Assembly (NCBI RefSeq): GCF_036373705.1
Contig: NC_089855.1
Coordinates: 34,341,219 to 34,405,218 of the forward strand
Reading direction: 5' to 3'
Length of the DNA stretch: 64,000 bases
DNA from: Amia ocellicauda
Taxonomy: Eukaryota; Chordata; Actinopteri; Amiiformes; Amiidae
The notes under the pieces were generated by a model. That model did not search any database. It saw only the letters and a list, made by a program, of their open reading frames with translations, and was not told the DNA's origin. The position numbers and the translations under genes are program-made. Of this stretch, positions 33,568 to 45,107 are shown one piece after another. The stretch's first letter is position 1. Every line of letters begins with the position of its first letter.

Positions 33568-36362
33568 TGGGTCATTCTCTCAAAACATGTACCACTGAAG
33601 GTGATTACCAATTGGCAATAGTTAAAAATGAAAAACATGAATATAAATCATAACATGCATTGATAGAATGCATACAAAATAAATAAATTGATATAATAGT
33701 TTCAAAATTTAAATCCTTACCATTTTCGTGTGATTAATAATTTGATCACAAAAATATTTTTAGACGCCATGTTGTCCCATGCTTTGTAGTCATCACAAAC
33801 ACAAGTATATTTCCGAACTAAAATGGCTCAGAAATATTGTCTGCCTTACTTATTCATTATCAGCTGATTTAGACTGATATTATAACATATTAATTGATAA
33901 CTAAATACAACGTTTTTTTTTTCCTATGTTGAGTTTGGTGTCTTTAAGCACACTTTTTTTGCCATTCGTAGTATTGAATAGAAACTACAGTCGTGATTTC
34001 TTATCAGATGCATATAACTACTCAGTTTTATATGAATTTGGATGAGAATGCATGCAGTGTAATGCAATAATTAAAAATGATTTATTTCTGCGAATGTCCC
34101 CAAATCATGTTCGATCGGTACATTAATGGGACGTTTTCTTGCACTCGGCAACAAATAAGAGCATTGATTCTGCATTTAAACATAACCTACTGTTGGTGGA
34201 AAGATGACAGTTGTTAAATTTACAATGGTTACTATGGGTAGGGAGTGGAAAGAGTTATTTTGTCTGTGGTGTCTCATTTTTGATTCAGGTTACAAGAGAG
34301 ACTTCAGTCAGCAAAAAATATGGACTTGTGTGACTAAGTTAATTTCTGGTGGTTTTCTGTGGCCATGAGTTTTGAGATATTGAAAAAAATCTAATTACAA
34401 TTAAAAGGTTTTTGTTTGTGTACTTATTTTATGATTGTTGCAGGTTGTGCTCGTGTTGCACAGATTTCCGTGGTTCTGCACAGAGCTGCACAATTCCACA
34501 GATCCCATTGGTGGAGCAGCGCAGATCTGCACAGAAATGAGAAAATCTGTGCTACATGAACGCAAACCCACATGTCAAACACCGTACTTAGTTAACAAAT
34601 GAACTGTTCACAGGTTCACTGTGACACCTTTTTGTGCAAGTGTACAGCAGGAAAACATCAGAAATAAATGATAAATAACCCAGCAGGTAGCAAAATGTTA
34701 TCTTTCAAGTTGGAAGCACTGCCCAAGGGGGAGGGGTAGGGGTTTCAGTGCACTTAAAAAGGAAACTGATCAAACAATCTCTATATGAAAACTGCCATTG
34801 GCCCCTGTGTCAGTCACTCAAACAGGTCCCTTCCTGCTTCCTGTTTGTATAAAAGGTGACGCGCACCCAATGGTGAAGGTAACTGGGTCATGACCCCCGT
34901 CTTGGTCCCAAGAGCAAAATGTCCACCAGCAGTAGGAATACTGCGATAGCACATGACTGTTACCACCAGATCATCCGCCGACCACTATCTCTGCTATCTC
35001 TGGTGTGGCGTTGGCGATGGTGCAATTGACACGGGTAAACTCCAGCAGTCCCTCTTTCCCTGCACCCTGGGTCCTGGTGTAGGCCTCCCCAGCCCTTGCC
35101 TGGATGGGCACCATTGCCCAGTGGTCCCAGGTGGCTCACAGTTCAGCCAGGAGGTCCGGTAGCATCTAGACAGCCTGGAAGGGCCACTGTGACCACTGCC
35201 CGTTCTCAAAACTGGAGCGTGGGGGGGTTGGGTCAGAGGGAAGGCACTCCACGGCCGTTTGTATCACCACCCAGAGCTCCCGGTCCTGTCCTGTGGGAGC
35301 AAGGGGAGTGTCCTTGCTCAGTGGGGTAGGAGGGGGCAAGGCTGGGTGCTGCTTGGGCCACCTGCACAGACAGGATAGCGCAGATCTGGTCCATCCTGCT
35401 GTTCAAAGTCAGGATTGCAGCATCTTGCTGTCTGTCTGCGGAGCTGGACCTGCGACGAAGCCTCGGCAGGGAGGGAGCCAGCGGTGGTGAGGAAGAGGAG
35501 GAGGGGACCCGGGGGTGCCACTCCGACGGTCTGCCTCTTCACTCTGCTGCCTGTGCAGGCACAACCAGAGTAGCAGGCATAGCTGGAGCAGCAGGTGTGG
35601 CTGCTTCCAAAACTGCTGGACTGGAGGAGGAGACAGAGGCTCAGGTAGAGGTGAAAACTTGGCTCCACTGAGCCCCTACACTTGCTCGTTCTGGCGGCAG
35701 CGTCCTGAACGTGACTGGCCCCTGGGGGTGCCCAGACAGACAGGACAGATGACCTCCACATTCCAGGAGGGCAAGGCCAGTGGCCGCAAGCAGCACAGCG
35801 ACGGGGGCGAGTGGAAGAGTGGGGTCTCTCGAGTGCCACACGGCATGCCAGTAGGAAACGTGCAGCAGTGGCGCTGATCAGTGCAGGTACCGTAGGCACA
35901 CAGCAACTAGGGTACCCTTGAGACAAAGTGGAGCGCCTAGTGGGACTGGCCGCTGTAAGTGTGTCTCCACCCGGCAACGGTACACTAGCCAACAATGGGG
36001 GCAACTACACATCAACCACACCGAAGCCATGCTGCACTGGTACAGAAACGCTGTGCAACCAACACTGTGTAGGCCCACAGGTGACGCGCTGTCCGGAGTC
36101 CATAGGGCCCGAGGTTAGTAGACCACCAGCCCGAAGCGGGGCCTAGCATGCAGGGGCCACTATCACGGATGGTAGAGCCTAGCAGGGCTCGATCGCAGCA
36201 CGCTGGGAGAGCGAGATCTCCTACAGCTGCAGCCGTGGGCTGTAGTGCAGGTGCAAGCCGGCAGGGGCGCCCCTCACACGGGCGAGATCTCTTACGACAG
36301 ACTGAGGATTAGGCCGAGCAGCCAGGTCTCGGATTTACTGCATGTTTTGGGAGAATGACCCA
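33568..36362. mobile_element. 2.8-kb TIR element of unrecognised family
   Basis: Terminal inverted repeats TGGGTCATTCTC(T/C)CAAAACATG are at 33568-33589 and 36341-36362, with a GATA target duplication (33564-33567 and 36363-36366). The A and C blocks have no element at the matching place (about 4895 and 45200). The left part (33600-34900) is A/T-rich. The right part (34900-36360) is GC-rich, and its minus strand holds open stretches, among them 36004-35318 (228 codons, Ser/Thr/Pro/Cys-rich) and an overlapping frame with RQQDAAILTLNSRMDQI near 35400. I cannot assign a transposase. A half-deleted copy is at 10365-10960. Confidence 0.65.
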
Positions 36363-37120
36363 GATACAATATTAATATGCAAGGTCTCATCTGAACCTAC
36401 ACTGTAACTGTGCCACTGTATTGAATTATCTACCTATTACAATTAAAATCCCTGCATACACTATGACATTTCCACTCCCACCTAATACAAGTAGTCAATG
36501 ATGACAGTAGCTTTTTAAACTCCAAATCAAACAGGTGGTTTGTTGCAATAGCAAAGCACTTGTATCTAATATTATAGAATTATGTTATTTAAAAATGCTG
36601 TGCTAGTATTGTTAATTCTGACTGGATTTTTAGTATGTAAATTAGTCAATCAGTTAAGAGTAAATGTAACAATCTGAGCTGCAGATTAAAATACCAATAT
36701 AGAAAAAAATGAATGTGAAGAAAATAAAGAATTTATGTTTTTACTTCACAAATAAGACCTGAACAAGTAATTTCATGTTTTGCGATACTCAATTTCAAAT
36801 AAAAGAAATCAAAATTAAATATGATAATTATAAATATTCTGGATTTTCTCTGTTGTATTAAAAGAATATATGGGAAATAATTATGGCATGTGTAAGATGT
36901 AATTATGTCAACAATAAAAATACTATCTAATCAACAAGTATTTAGAAGTGTTTGACATTCATTAGTTCTGGGATATACAAGATTAAATATGAAATTCATT
37001 CAGCTAACATTACTGGCACTGTAAAATATTACACAATAGTTTAAATTTGAGCAAGAACATTGTTAATCCACCATCTAACAGATTAAAAGGCAGAGTAAAC
37101 ATGGTCCCATGATCCTGTCC
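36363..37120. other. Upstream flank of cystatin D'
   Basis: Inverse match of 9600-10364; A/T-rich and noncoding. No other feature is seen. Confidence 0.5.
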
Positions 37121-37130
37121 TATATAAAGG
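37121..37130 (+). promoter_or_regulatory. TATA box of cystatin D'
   Basis: TATATAAAGG, 65 bases before the ATG. Confidence 0.8.
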
Positions 37131-37185
37131 CACAGTGTGTTGCTCAGTCTCCAGTCCTTCTCTTCAGTGTGAAAAGCACTAGAAG

Positions 37186-38355
37186 ATGGCAGACTACTGG
37201 CAGTTCCTCTGCATTCTCCTCTCCTCCGCTCTCCTCACAGCGTCAGCAATTCCTCTAGAAGCTATTGATGCCGATCCCAACAACCAAGAGGTCCGCAACT
37301 CTGCTGCCTTCGCTCTGGAGTCCTTCAATTACTTCAGCAAGGAGCCCTACCTCTACAAAATCACCAAATTCGACACAGTCACAATGAAGGTAGGTATGGT
37401 AAAGTTTTGATGTCCACTTTGTTTGAAGCAAAATAAAACCTGCTAGTCAGGTTATGAGCAGTGTTTGGATTCAACTAAACCTGATAAGATATTAGAAAGC
37501 TTTAACTTTTTTGGGTGGACATGATGACATATGAATACGACCATTATGCATCTTTGGAATAGTTTACACCTGCAAACCTCAAGATAATGCTCACTGCATA
37601 GTTATAGTTTGTATTGAATATTGAAGTCAGTAGAGATACTTGACATTTCTTAATGCTACTTTGCAGCTATTTGTTCAGTCATTTAAGTAATCTTGTAGTC
37701 ATATCCTGAGGACTTGATTCAGTGGCAGGCTGTCACAGTGCTGCACAATGAAGTGTTTGGTGAGCAGTACAATCCTCTGTTCCAGGCCATTGGTGGAGGG
37801 GAGTACACAATGGACGTGGAGCTGCAGCTCACCCAGTGTAACAAAGGAAAGAGTGCTGACCCGGAGTCTTGCCCAGATATTACAGCCCCTGCACAAGCAA
37901 AGGTAAACTTTAACAATGCGTTTAAAACCTGAGGGCAGTTAACAGAGAAAATGATGTCATAATTATATAATAATTTAAGTAAACCATTGCAGGTGCTTTC
38001 TACAATGACATGCAGTAGCAGTAGAATGTCAGCACTCCCAATATTTGTAAATAATCATACATCTTCTGCCACTGTTACTGAATGAAATATATGAATTTAT
38101 TAACAATACATGTGTAGAGAACAAGTTAACGTAAATGTTTCCCACTTATCAACAAGATATAGAATTATTAGCAAGCTGTCTTCCCATCTGAGTTCTTCAT
38201 ATACTGTATGAGAATGATTTGTTCCTGCCTCTCAATGTCTGCCTTCTGTTCCATCCCAGGCCCTCCAGTGTGTTTTTGTGGTGCTGAATGCTCCCTGGAA
38301 GCAGGAGAGAGTCCTGATTAAGAGCTACTGCAGCCCGAGACAATGGAGACAATGA
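37186..38355 (+). CDS. Cystatin-like secreted protein, copy D' (3 exons)
   Basis: Exons 37186-37389, 37786-37902 and 38260-38355 give 138 residues in the same layout as copies A, B and C. Signal peptide with core LCILLSSALL; K68-A-I-G-G loop; disulfide cysteines 86, 97, 111 and 131; Pro119-Trp120. It differs from A/B/C at several places: Tyr instead of Cys at 55, NNQEVRN for NSLEVRD, CNKGKSADPES for CKKGKSADLES, and a KSYCSPRQWRQ end. It thus has the normal even number of cysteines and is a diverged paralogue, not a recent copy. Against the pseudogene D it has Asp in place of Val99. Intron 1 contains an in-frame extension (VLHNEVFGEQYNPLF) before the acceptor CCTCTGTTCCAG; using it would lengthen the protein at a point where cystatins have no insertion, so I left it out. 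Confidence 0.87.
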
Positions 38356-38517
38356 GGAGCTGAGAACCACACATTCATGCCTTCTGCATTACTGAGTGTC
38401 AATCGCATAGATCTAATCTAACATATACATACCCTGGGTAATTTAGAGTTTGGTTGGAATTAATGAGAAAACCCTGTGGTTCTCTGGAACCAGTTTTGGG
38501 AACCTCTTCTGTAGACC

Positions 38518-38523
38518 AATAAA
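38518..38523 (+). promoter_or_regulatory. Poly(A) signal of cystatin D'
   Basis: AATAAA in the shared context GACCAATAAAGAATTAG, 163 bases after the stop codon. Confidence 0.75.
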
Positions 38524-39840
38524 GAATTAGTTCATTATGTCATATGAATTTGTTATTCACATGTTATGGAAGATCTGAAAAGGTGATTGTTTGATCACAT
38601 TGTCCCAAGTTCAATAAATAAAGGACATACAAAACCAAAAAACAATATCTAATATGATCATTCTGAAATATGTGACTGAATTGTGGTTAGATCAAGAACC
38701 TGGACTGAGCCAAGAGGCCAAAAAACATGTTTTGGAAATTCATATATACTCTATACTCTACTACAACATAGATGAGGCTAATGCAGCTGAGCTGGATGTT
38801 ACTGAGGAATGCTAGGTTGGTTTTCCAGCACTTGTCTTTTAAGTCTGGAAATCACTCTTCCTCACCAATGCTGTAATATTCCCCCCTTGACATCCCTTAG
38901 TCCACCGCCAAATATCACCATAGCACCAGTCTTCTCATGTTCAGTTCCTGACTCACCTGTCTTATTGTCACAAGCTATAGGGTGTATTAGCCATGACATG
39001 AGACTACACCACCTTGGTTTAGAGTCAAGGAACTCTCACACCCTCCCCGCACAGGGCCCTCAGGTCTTGGCACACCAAATCAGGTGCAATTATATTTATT
39101 CTCACAATACATAGAAAAATACAGGCAGGTAGTCACTATCCTCAGGACAAGAAGTCTGAGGTAACATGAGAGAACAAAAAATTGCTATAACTGCCTTTAA
39201 TAAAATATCACACCTAAATAAAAACCCTAAAAGAAAAATGTTAAAATACTAATGTTCTTCTCAGTATTTAGGATCTGAGGATGACAATCTCCACTGGACA
39301 GATGAATGTTTCCATAGAGATAACAGTCAATGAATAGCAGCACAAACAAAACTAATTGTTGTCCCTTTTTTATCTCCTCAGACACTTTCCAACTCAAGGA
39401 ACACCAGAAGTTAGGTAGAGCTTCAGGTGAAAGATAAAATGACAAATGCTTAATGTTTGTATAAACAATAACAGATCCCTGCTATTTGTCTTTGAGGGGG
39501 GAAGTCGTGTCTGAACCCGGAGGAAAGAGGTATTACTCGAACCACTGAAATTTACAAATTTTCTAATTCTGAACCAACGATTTACAAATTCAGTCTGTCC
39601 GCTGTCTTCTTTAACTGGAAAAGCGGAATGCAGTTCACTTATCTCGTATGCCATCCTGGTCCCTGTAGCCTCTGTACCATAGGAATCCCTCTATACCGCC
39701 AAACAACTGTGGCTTACTTCGGGTTTGGCGTGATCAAGTGTGCAGGCTTGGCTTAAACAGCATCCTTGCTGTGCCAAGGAAGACTGTTTTCCTTTCCTAT
39801 ATTGCCCCAAAGAAAGGGAGACAGGTGAAAACAATCGGTT
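38524..39840. other. Flank between D' and the C block, no gene seen
   Basis: 38524-39666 is the inverse of 7051-8206. 39667-39840 has no counterpart in the left arm, where the TIR element lies. Confidence 0.5.
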
Positions 39841-41640
39841 ATGGGATTCTCGGGAAGACCAATTCAATTGCAGGTTGGACAGCACAACTCAATTGTTCAC
39901 ACCTGAAAACAATTTAAATCCCAACACCACATAACAGAGTCAGTGATAAGAATAACTCAATAATACTATGTGAAAAGAAAAACATGTGAATGAAAAGTGC
40001 AAACTAATTAATAAATAGAATAAGGTAATATAATAACGTCATACATTTAACAGAGTCACCATCCGTGACAATATTCACTTAATTATTGAATTATCAAACC
40101 CTCAGTTATAGAAAAATGTACTCACCTGCCTCAAATTCTCCTTCTAATCAGACCCCACATATATACTCCCCTGCTTCCTACTTCCTGTGTGAAGTCTTGT
40201 TCTCCCTTAGAGTGTCAATTCTTTCAGTGATTAGTCTTTTAGTACTTTTGATCTTCTGCCTTCCTTTTGACTCCTGATTGACTCGTATCCCCTCTCTTGT
40301 GCTGTCTGTCTGATCGTTGACCTCTTATCTTACTTTGCCTTTTGGATCTCCTTTGATGTTGTGTTCACCAACCCTTGAAACTTGCCTGTTTTTGAATTTG
40401 ATATTGCTCTGCACTTGGGTCCTTTCCCCAGACTGTTGTCTTGTTGCAAATGCCATAAATAAAGTGATGGTAGTAGTGAAAAATCGTCCTCCCGACGGCA
40501 CAGCCGACACAACAGGAGAGAGACAAGAAAGAGGGCTTAGGACAAATGTCTGCACAGCGACAAATGGTTTCCATACACCCCTTTCTCACCCTCCTTTACA
40601 GTGTGTCTCTCTCCCAGGCTGGCCTAATCCAGGCTCTATGACTCTGCTTCCAAAGAGGGACCTTATCTCTGCTGGCAGTAATCAAGTATGGACTTGGGGT
40701 ATTTCTAATAGGTGCTTGTGGCTGGAGAGTGGAGCACAGCAGGGGATAAGGAGGGGCTGTACAAACAGTGGATCCTATGGAGGGCCATTTGTGCCAAAAG
40801 TGTTCGTCCGTCAATTTGGTAGTTCATTGGGAAATTCATTCGGAAATTCGTCAATTTGGCCATGCAGCCAGCAGTTTGGCCATCGAGTAGTAAATTCATC
40901 CAGGAATCTGTGAAGTAATTTATTAATTTGTCAGATTCGTGTGTCAATGAATCTGTAATTACACTGATCAATTATGTAATTAATGTGTCTATTCATTAAA
41001 CAGTCAAACTTCCTAACAAACCGATGAACTTCCAGACAACCAGACCAACTTCCATGCAAACTTATAGACAAACCAATGAACTTCCAAACAAACTTACAGA
41101 CAAACCAACGAACTTCCAGACGGACCAATGAACTTCCAGACGAACAGACCAACTGTCAATCATGCACTGTGCCAAACCCACTTCAGTCTTTCTAGCCAAT
41201 AGGAGCAGACAAGCCTAGTTTAACCAATAATACTCCAGTCTCACATAAAACGACAGCAACTCAAATATTTGGCCATGTGCATGTAGCGCACATTTCTGCG
41301 GTTCTGCTCACATCTGCAGAATCCCAGTGCTCCCATTGGTAGAGCAGGACAGATCCGTGGCAGAACTGCAGAAATGTGCGCTGCACAAGCACGACAATTG
41401 AGATTCTTGTGAGGTCAATGTAAAGTATTACAAATATCCGACTTACCGATGATGTTATGTCAGTGGATCATTTTCCTGCATTTCTTTTAAGCAAACTCAC
41501 TGATTGATAAGTATGAAGTCTCTGTGATCAATAGACATCAGAGTCAAGTGGTTAAGCTGCAGTTCACCCATTGTGGTGCTAAGATTATATGACTTGTGCT
41601 GTTGGGATTGTATCTACTGAGCCACCTATTTAAGTACCAT
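39841..41640. other. Shared arm sequence with a 1-kb insertion
   Basis: The ends match 5600-6010 inverted. About 39990-41035 is found only here. It holds a plus-strand open frame of 198 codons (40317-40913) with no recognisable domain and no clear terminal repeats. 41400-41640 is unassigned. Confidence 0.45.
41008..41155. repeat. Degenerate minisatellite, GAACTTCCAGACAAACCAAT unit
   Basis: Five to six imperfect copies of a roughly 20-30-base unit built on AACTTCCA, GACAAACCAA and GAACAGACC. Related short units continue to the left (40800-40900: AATTTGG, AAATTCAT). The left arm has only two such units (5820-5870), so the array grew or shrank after duplication. Confidence 0.6.
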
Positions 41641-42268
41641 CTACAAATTTGCAAGTTTGCTAACTATACCAGAGTCATAATCATTAATAAAGATTAGAAA
41701 AAAAGCACAGGCCCTAATACGGATCCATGTGGATCCACTAACAACCCCACTCCAGTTAGAAGCAACTCCTCTTATTGACACCCTCCATATCCTATACATC
41801 AACCAGATAACAATCCATCTACTTATATTACCCTGAATACCTACAGCTTCCAATTTTAGGATCAGTCTTAAGTGTGGAACCTTATCAAAAGCTTTCTGGA
41901 AATCTAAGTATATCATATCATATGCTTTCACGTCATGTACAGCTGCAGTTGCATGTTCGAAAAACACTAATAAATTAGTAAAACATGACCTGCCTCGTCT
42001 AAACCCCTGTTGACTATCACCAAGAATATGTTTTACATTAAGATGCTCCTCTATTTTCTGTCTAATCATTTTCTAAAAAAATTTACAAGTAATGCAGGTG
42101 AAACTGATTGGTCTGTAATTTCTTGGATCAGTTTTGTCCCTTTTCTTGTGGATAGGTATGACACTTTTTCCAATCAGTTGGCTCTTCCCCTGTTCTAAGA
42201 GTCAGTTGGAATATTTATGTTAGTGGCCTAAAAATAATTTCTCTAATTTCTTAAAGTACTTGGAAATA
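41641..42268 (-). mobile_element. CR1-like LINE reverse transcriptase fragment, right arm
   Basis: The minus strand is open from 42069 to 41641 (142 codons): QQGFRRGRSCFTNLL, IYLDFQKAFDKVPH, and FLIFINDYDSGIVSKLANL just before the place of the catalytic YADD. It is the inverse of 5080-5590 but keeps more of the enzyme. It is interrupted at 42269 by a Tc1-like element and continues at 43492-43739. Confidence 0.75.
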
Positions 42269-43489
42269 CACTCACCTAAAGGATTATTAGGAACACCATA
42301 CTAATACTGTGTTTGACCCCCTTTCACCTTCAGAACTGCCTTAATTCTACGTGGCATTGATTCAACAAGGTGCTGAAAGCATTCTTTAGAAATGTTGGCC
42401 CATATTGATAGGATAGCATCTTGCAGTTGTTGGAGATTTGTGGGATGCACATCCAGGGCACGAAGCTCCCGTTCCACCACATCCCAAAGATGCTCTATTG
42501 GGTTGAGATCTGGTGACTGTGGGGGCCAGTTTAGTGCAGTGAACTCATTGTCATGTTCAAGAAACCAATTTGAAATGATTCGACCTTTGTGACATGGTGC
42601 ATTATCCTGCTGGAAGTAGCCATCAGAGGATGGGTTCATGGTGGTCATAAAGGGATGGACATGGTCAGAAACAATGCTCAGGTAGGCCGTGGCATTTCAA
42701 CGATGCCCAATTGGCACTAAGGGACCTAAAGTTTGCCAAGAAAACATCCCCCACACCATTACACCACCACCAGCAGCCTGCACAGTGGTAACAAGGCATG
42801 ATGGATCCATGTTCTCATTCTGTTTACGCCAAATTCTGACTCTACCATCTGAATGTCTCAACAGAAATTGAGACTCATCAGACCAGGCAACATTTTTCCA
42901 GTCTTCAACTGTCCAATTTTGGTGAGCTTGTGCAAATTGTAGCCTCTTTTTCCTATTTGTAGTGGAGATGAGTGGTACCCGGTGGGGTCTTCTGCTGTTG
43001 TAGCCCATCCGCCTCAAGGTTGTACGTGTTGTGGCTTCACAAATGCTTTGCTGCATACCTCGGTTGTAACGAGTGGTTATTTCAGTCAAAGTTGCTCTTC
43101 TATCAGCTTGAATCAGTCGGCCCATTCTCCTCTGACCTCTAGCATCAACAAGGCATTTTCGCCCACAGGACTGCCGCATACTGGATGTTTTTCCCTTTTC
43201 ACACCATTCTTTGTAAACCCTAGAAATGGTTGTGCGTGAAAATCCCAGTAACTGAGCAGATTGTGAAATACTCAGACCGGCCCGTCTGGCACCAACAACC
43301 ATGCCACGCTCAAAATTGCTTAAATCACCTTTCTTTCCCATTCAGACATTCAGTTTGGAGTTCAGGAGATTGTCTTGACCAGGACCACACCCCTAAATGC
43401 ATTGAAGCAACTGCCATGTGATTGGTTGGTTAGATAATTGCATTAATGAGAAATTGAACAGGTGTTCCTAATAATCCTTTAGGTGAGTG
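42269..43489 (-). mobile_element. Tc1-like element, DD36E type, copy 2
   Basis: 1221 bases with terminal repeats CACTCACCTAAAGGATTATT at both ends, inverted, and TA at 42267-42268 and 43490-43491. It is inserted in the LINE between CTTGGAAA and CCATCTGGCCCAGG. The left arm LINE has no such insertion. Best copy of its family in the window, with a single visible nonsense change. Confidence 0.9.
42301..43341 (-). pseudogene. Tc1-like (DD36E) transposase with one stop codon
   Basis: Read from 43341, it opens with MGKKGDLSNFERGMV and gives two helix-turn-helix segments (SISQSAQLLGFSRTTISRVY; then the ATLTEITTRYN region). WSDES follows, then HGD-like and GGGVMVWGMFSW boxes. It stops at 42697, where IGHRLNATAY of copy 1 is changed to a TGA at the Leu. 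The frame continues to 42301 with QQDNAPCH and NPIEHLWD, ending GGQTQY. Length with the stop read through is near 346 codons, normal for the family, and 36 residues lie between the second Asp and the Glu. The same stop is in the tandem copy. Confidence 0.85.
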
Positions 43490-45107
43490 TATACCATCTG
43501 GCCCAGGTGATGTTAGTTTTTAGTTCTGCTTGTCCCTTTAGTACCTCCTCTTGATTTATCCTGATATACGTCAGAGAACCTGTGGCATGCTATCTGATTT
43601 TTTCTTTTGTAAACACCTCTGGAAAATACTCAGAGAACATTTGACATATCTTGTTTGTTTTCTAAGATCTCTACACATATGCTCTCCCAATGCATTTGCC
43701 CCCCTTCAGTTTAGATGTAGACCATCAATGTTGTAGATTGCTGAAAGCATTCTTTAGAAATGTTGGCCCATATTGATAGGATAGCATCTTGCAGTTGTTG
43801 GAGATTTGTGGGATGCACATCCAGGGCACGAAGCTCCCGTTCCACCACATCCCAAAGATGCTCTATTGGGTTGAGATCTGGTGACTGTGGGGGCCAGTTT
43901 AGTGCAGTGAACTCATTGTCATGTTCAAGAAACCAATTTGAAATGATTCGACCTTTGTGACATGGTGCATTATCCTGCTGGAAGTAGCCATCAGAGGATG
44001 GGTTCATGGTGGTCATAAAGGGATGGACATGGTCAGAAACAATGCTCAGGTAGGCCGTGGCATTTCAACGATGCCCAATTGGCACTAAGGGACCTAAAGT
44101 TTGCCAAGAAAACATCCCCCACACCATTACACCACCACCAGCAGCCTGCACAGTGGTAACAAGGCATGATGGATCCATGTTCTCATTCTGTTTACGCCAA
44201 ATTCTGACTCTACCATCTGAATGTCTCAACAGAAATTGAGACTCATCAGACCAGGCAACATTTTTCCAGTCTTCAACTGTCCAATTTTGGTGAGCTTGTG
44301 CAAATTGTAGCCTCTTTTTCCTATTTGTAGTGTAGATGAGTGGTACCCGGTGGGGTCTTCTGCTGTTGTAGCCCATCCGCCTCAAGGTTGTACGTGTTGT
44401 GGCTTCACAAATGCTTTGCTGCATACCTCGGTTGTAACGAGTGGTTATTTCAGTCAAAGTTGCTCTTCTATCAGCTTGAATCAGTCGGCCCATTCTCCTC
44501 TGACCTCTAGCATCAACAAGGCATTTTCGCCCACAGGACTGCCGCATACTGGATGTTTTTCCCTTTTCACACCATTCTTTGTAAACCCTAGAAATGGTTG
44601 TGCGTGAAAATCCCAGTAACTGAGCAGATTGTGAAATACTCAGACCGGCCCGTCTGGCACCAACAACCATGCCACGCTCAAAATTGCTTAAATCACCTTT
44701 CTTTCCCATTCAGACATTCAGTTTGGAGTTCAGGAGATTGTCTTGACCAGGACCACACCCCTAAATGCATTGAAGCAACTGCCATGTGATTGGTTGGTTA
44801 GATAATTGCATTAATGAGAAATTGAACAGGTGTTCCTAATAATCCTTTAGGTGAGTGTATACCATCTGGCCCAGGTGATGTTAGTTTTTAGTTCTGCTTG
44901 TCCCTTTAGTACCTCCTCTTGATTTATCCTGATATACGTCAGAGAACCTGTGGCATGCTATCTGATTTTTTCTTTTGTAAACACCTCTGGAAAATACTCA
45001 GAGAACACTTGACATATCTTGTTTGTTTTCTAAGATCTCTACACATATGCTCTCCCAATGCATTTGCCCCCCTTCAGTTTAGATGTAGACCATCAATGTT
45101 GTAGATT
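42372..45107. repeat. Tandem duplication of 1368 bases
   Basis: Unit 1 is 42372-43739 and unit 2 is 43740-45107. Each starts GCTGAAAGCATTC (inside the Tc1-like transposase) and ends GTTGTAGATT (in the LINE). I see only a few differences, for example GTGGAGATG against GTGTAGATG at 42961/44329 and ACATTTGAC against ACACTTGAC at 43637/45005. There is no evident homology at the join. Confidence 0.95.
43740..44857 (-). mobile_element. Tc1-like element, DD36E type, truncated copy 3
   Basis: Made by the tandem duplication, not by transposition: it lacks its left terminal repeat and the last 34 or so transposase codons, and runs directly into LINE sequence at 43739. The coding parts are 44709-44065 (to the same stop as copy 2) and 44016-43741. 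Confidence 0.9.

Noticed and set aside
35318-36004. A host gene in the GC-rich part of the 2.8-kb element
   Set aside because: The frame has no known domain, overlaps other frames of equal quality, and lies between transposon termini; high GC content alone makes long open frames likely.
40317-40913. 198-residue gene in the right-arm insertion
   Set aside because: No domain, no promoter or splice pattern, and no counterpart in the left arm.
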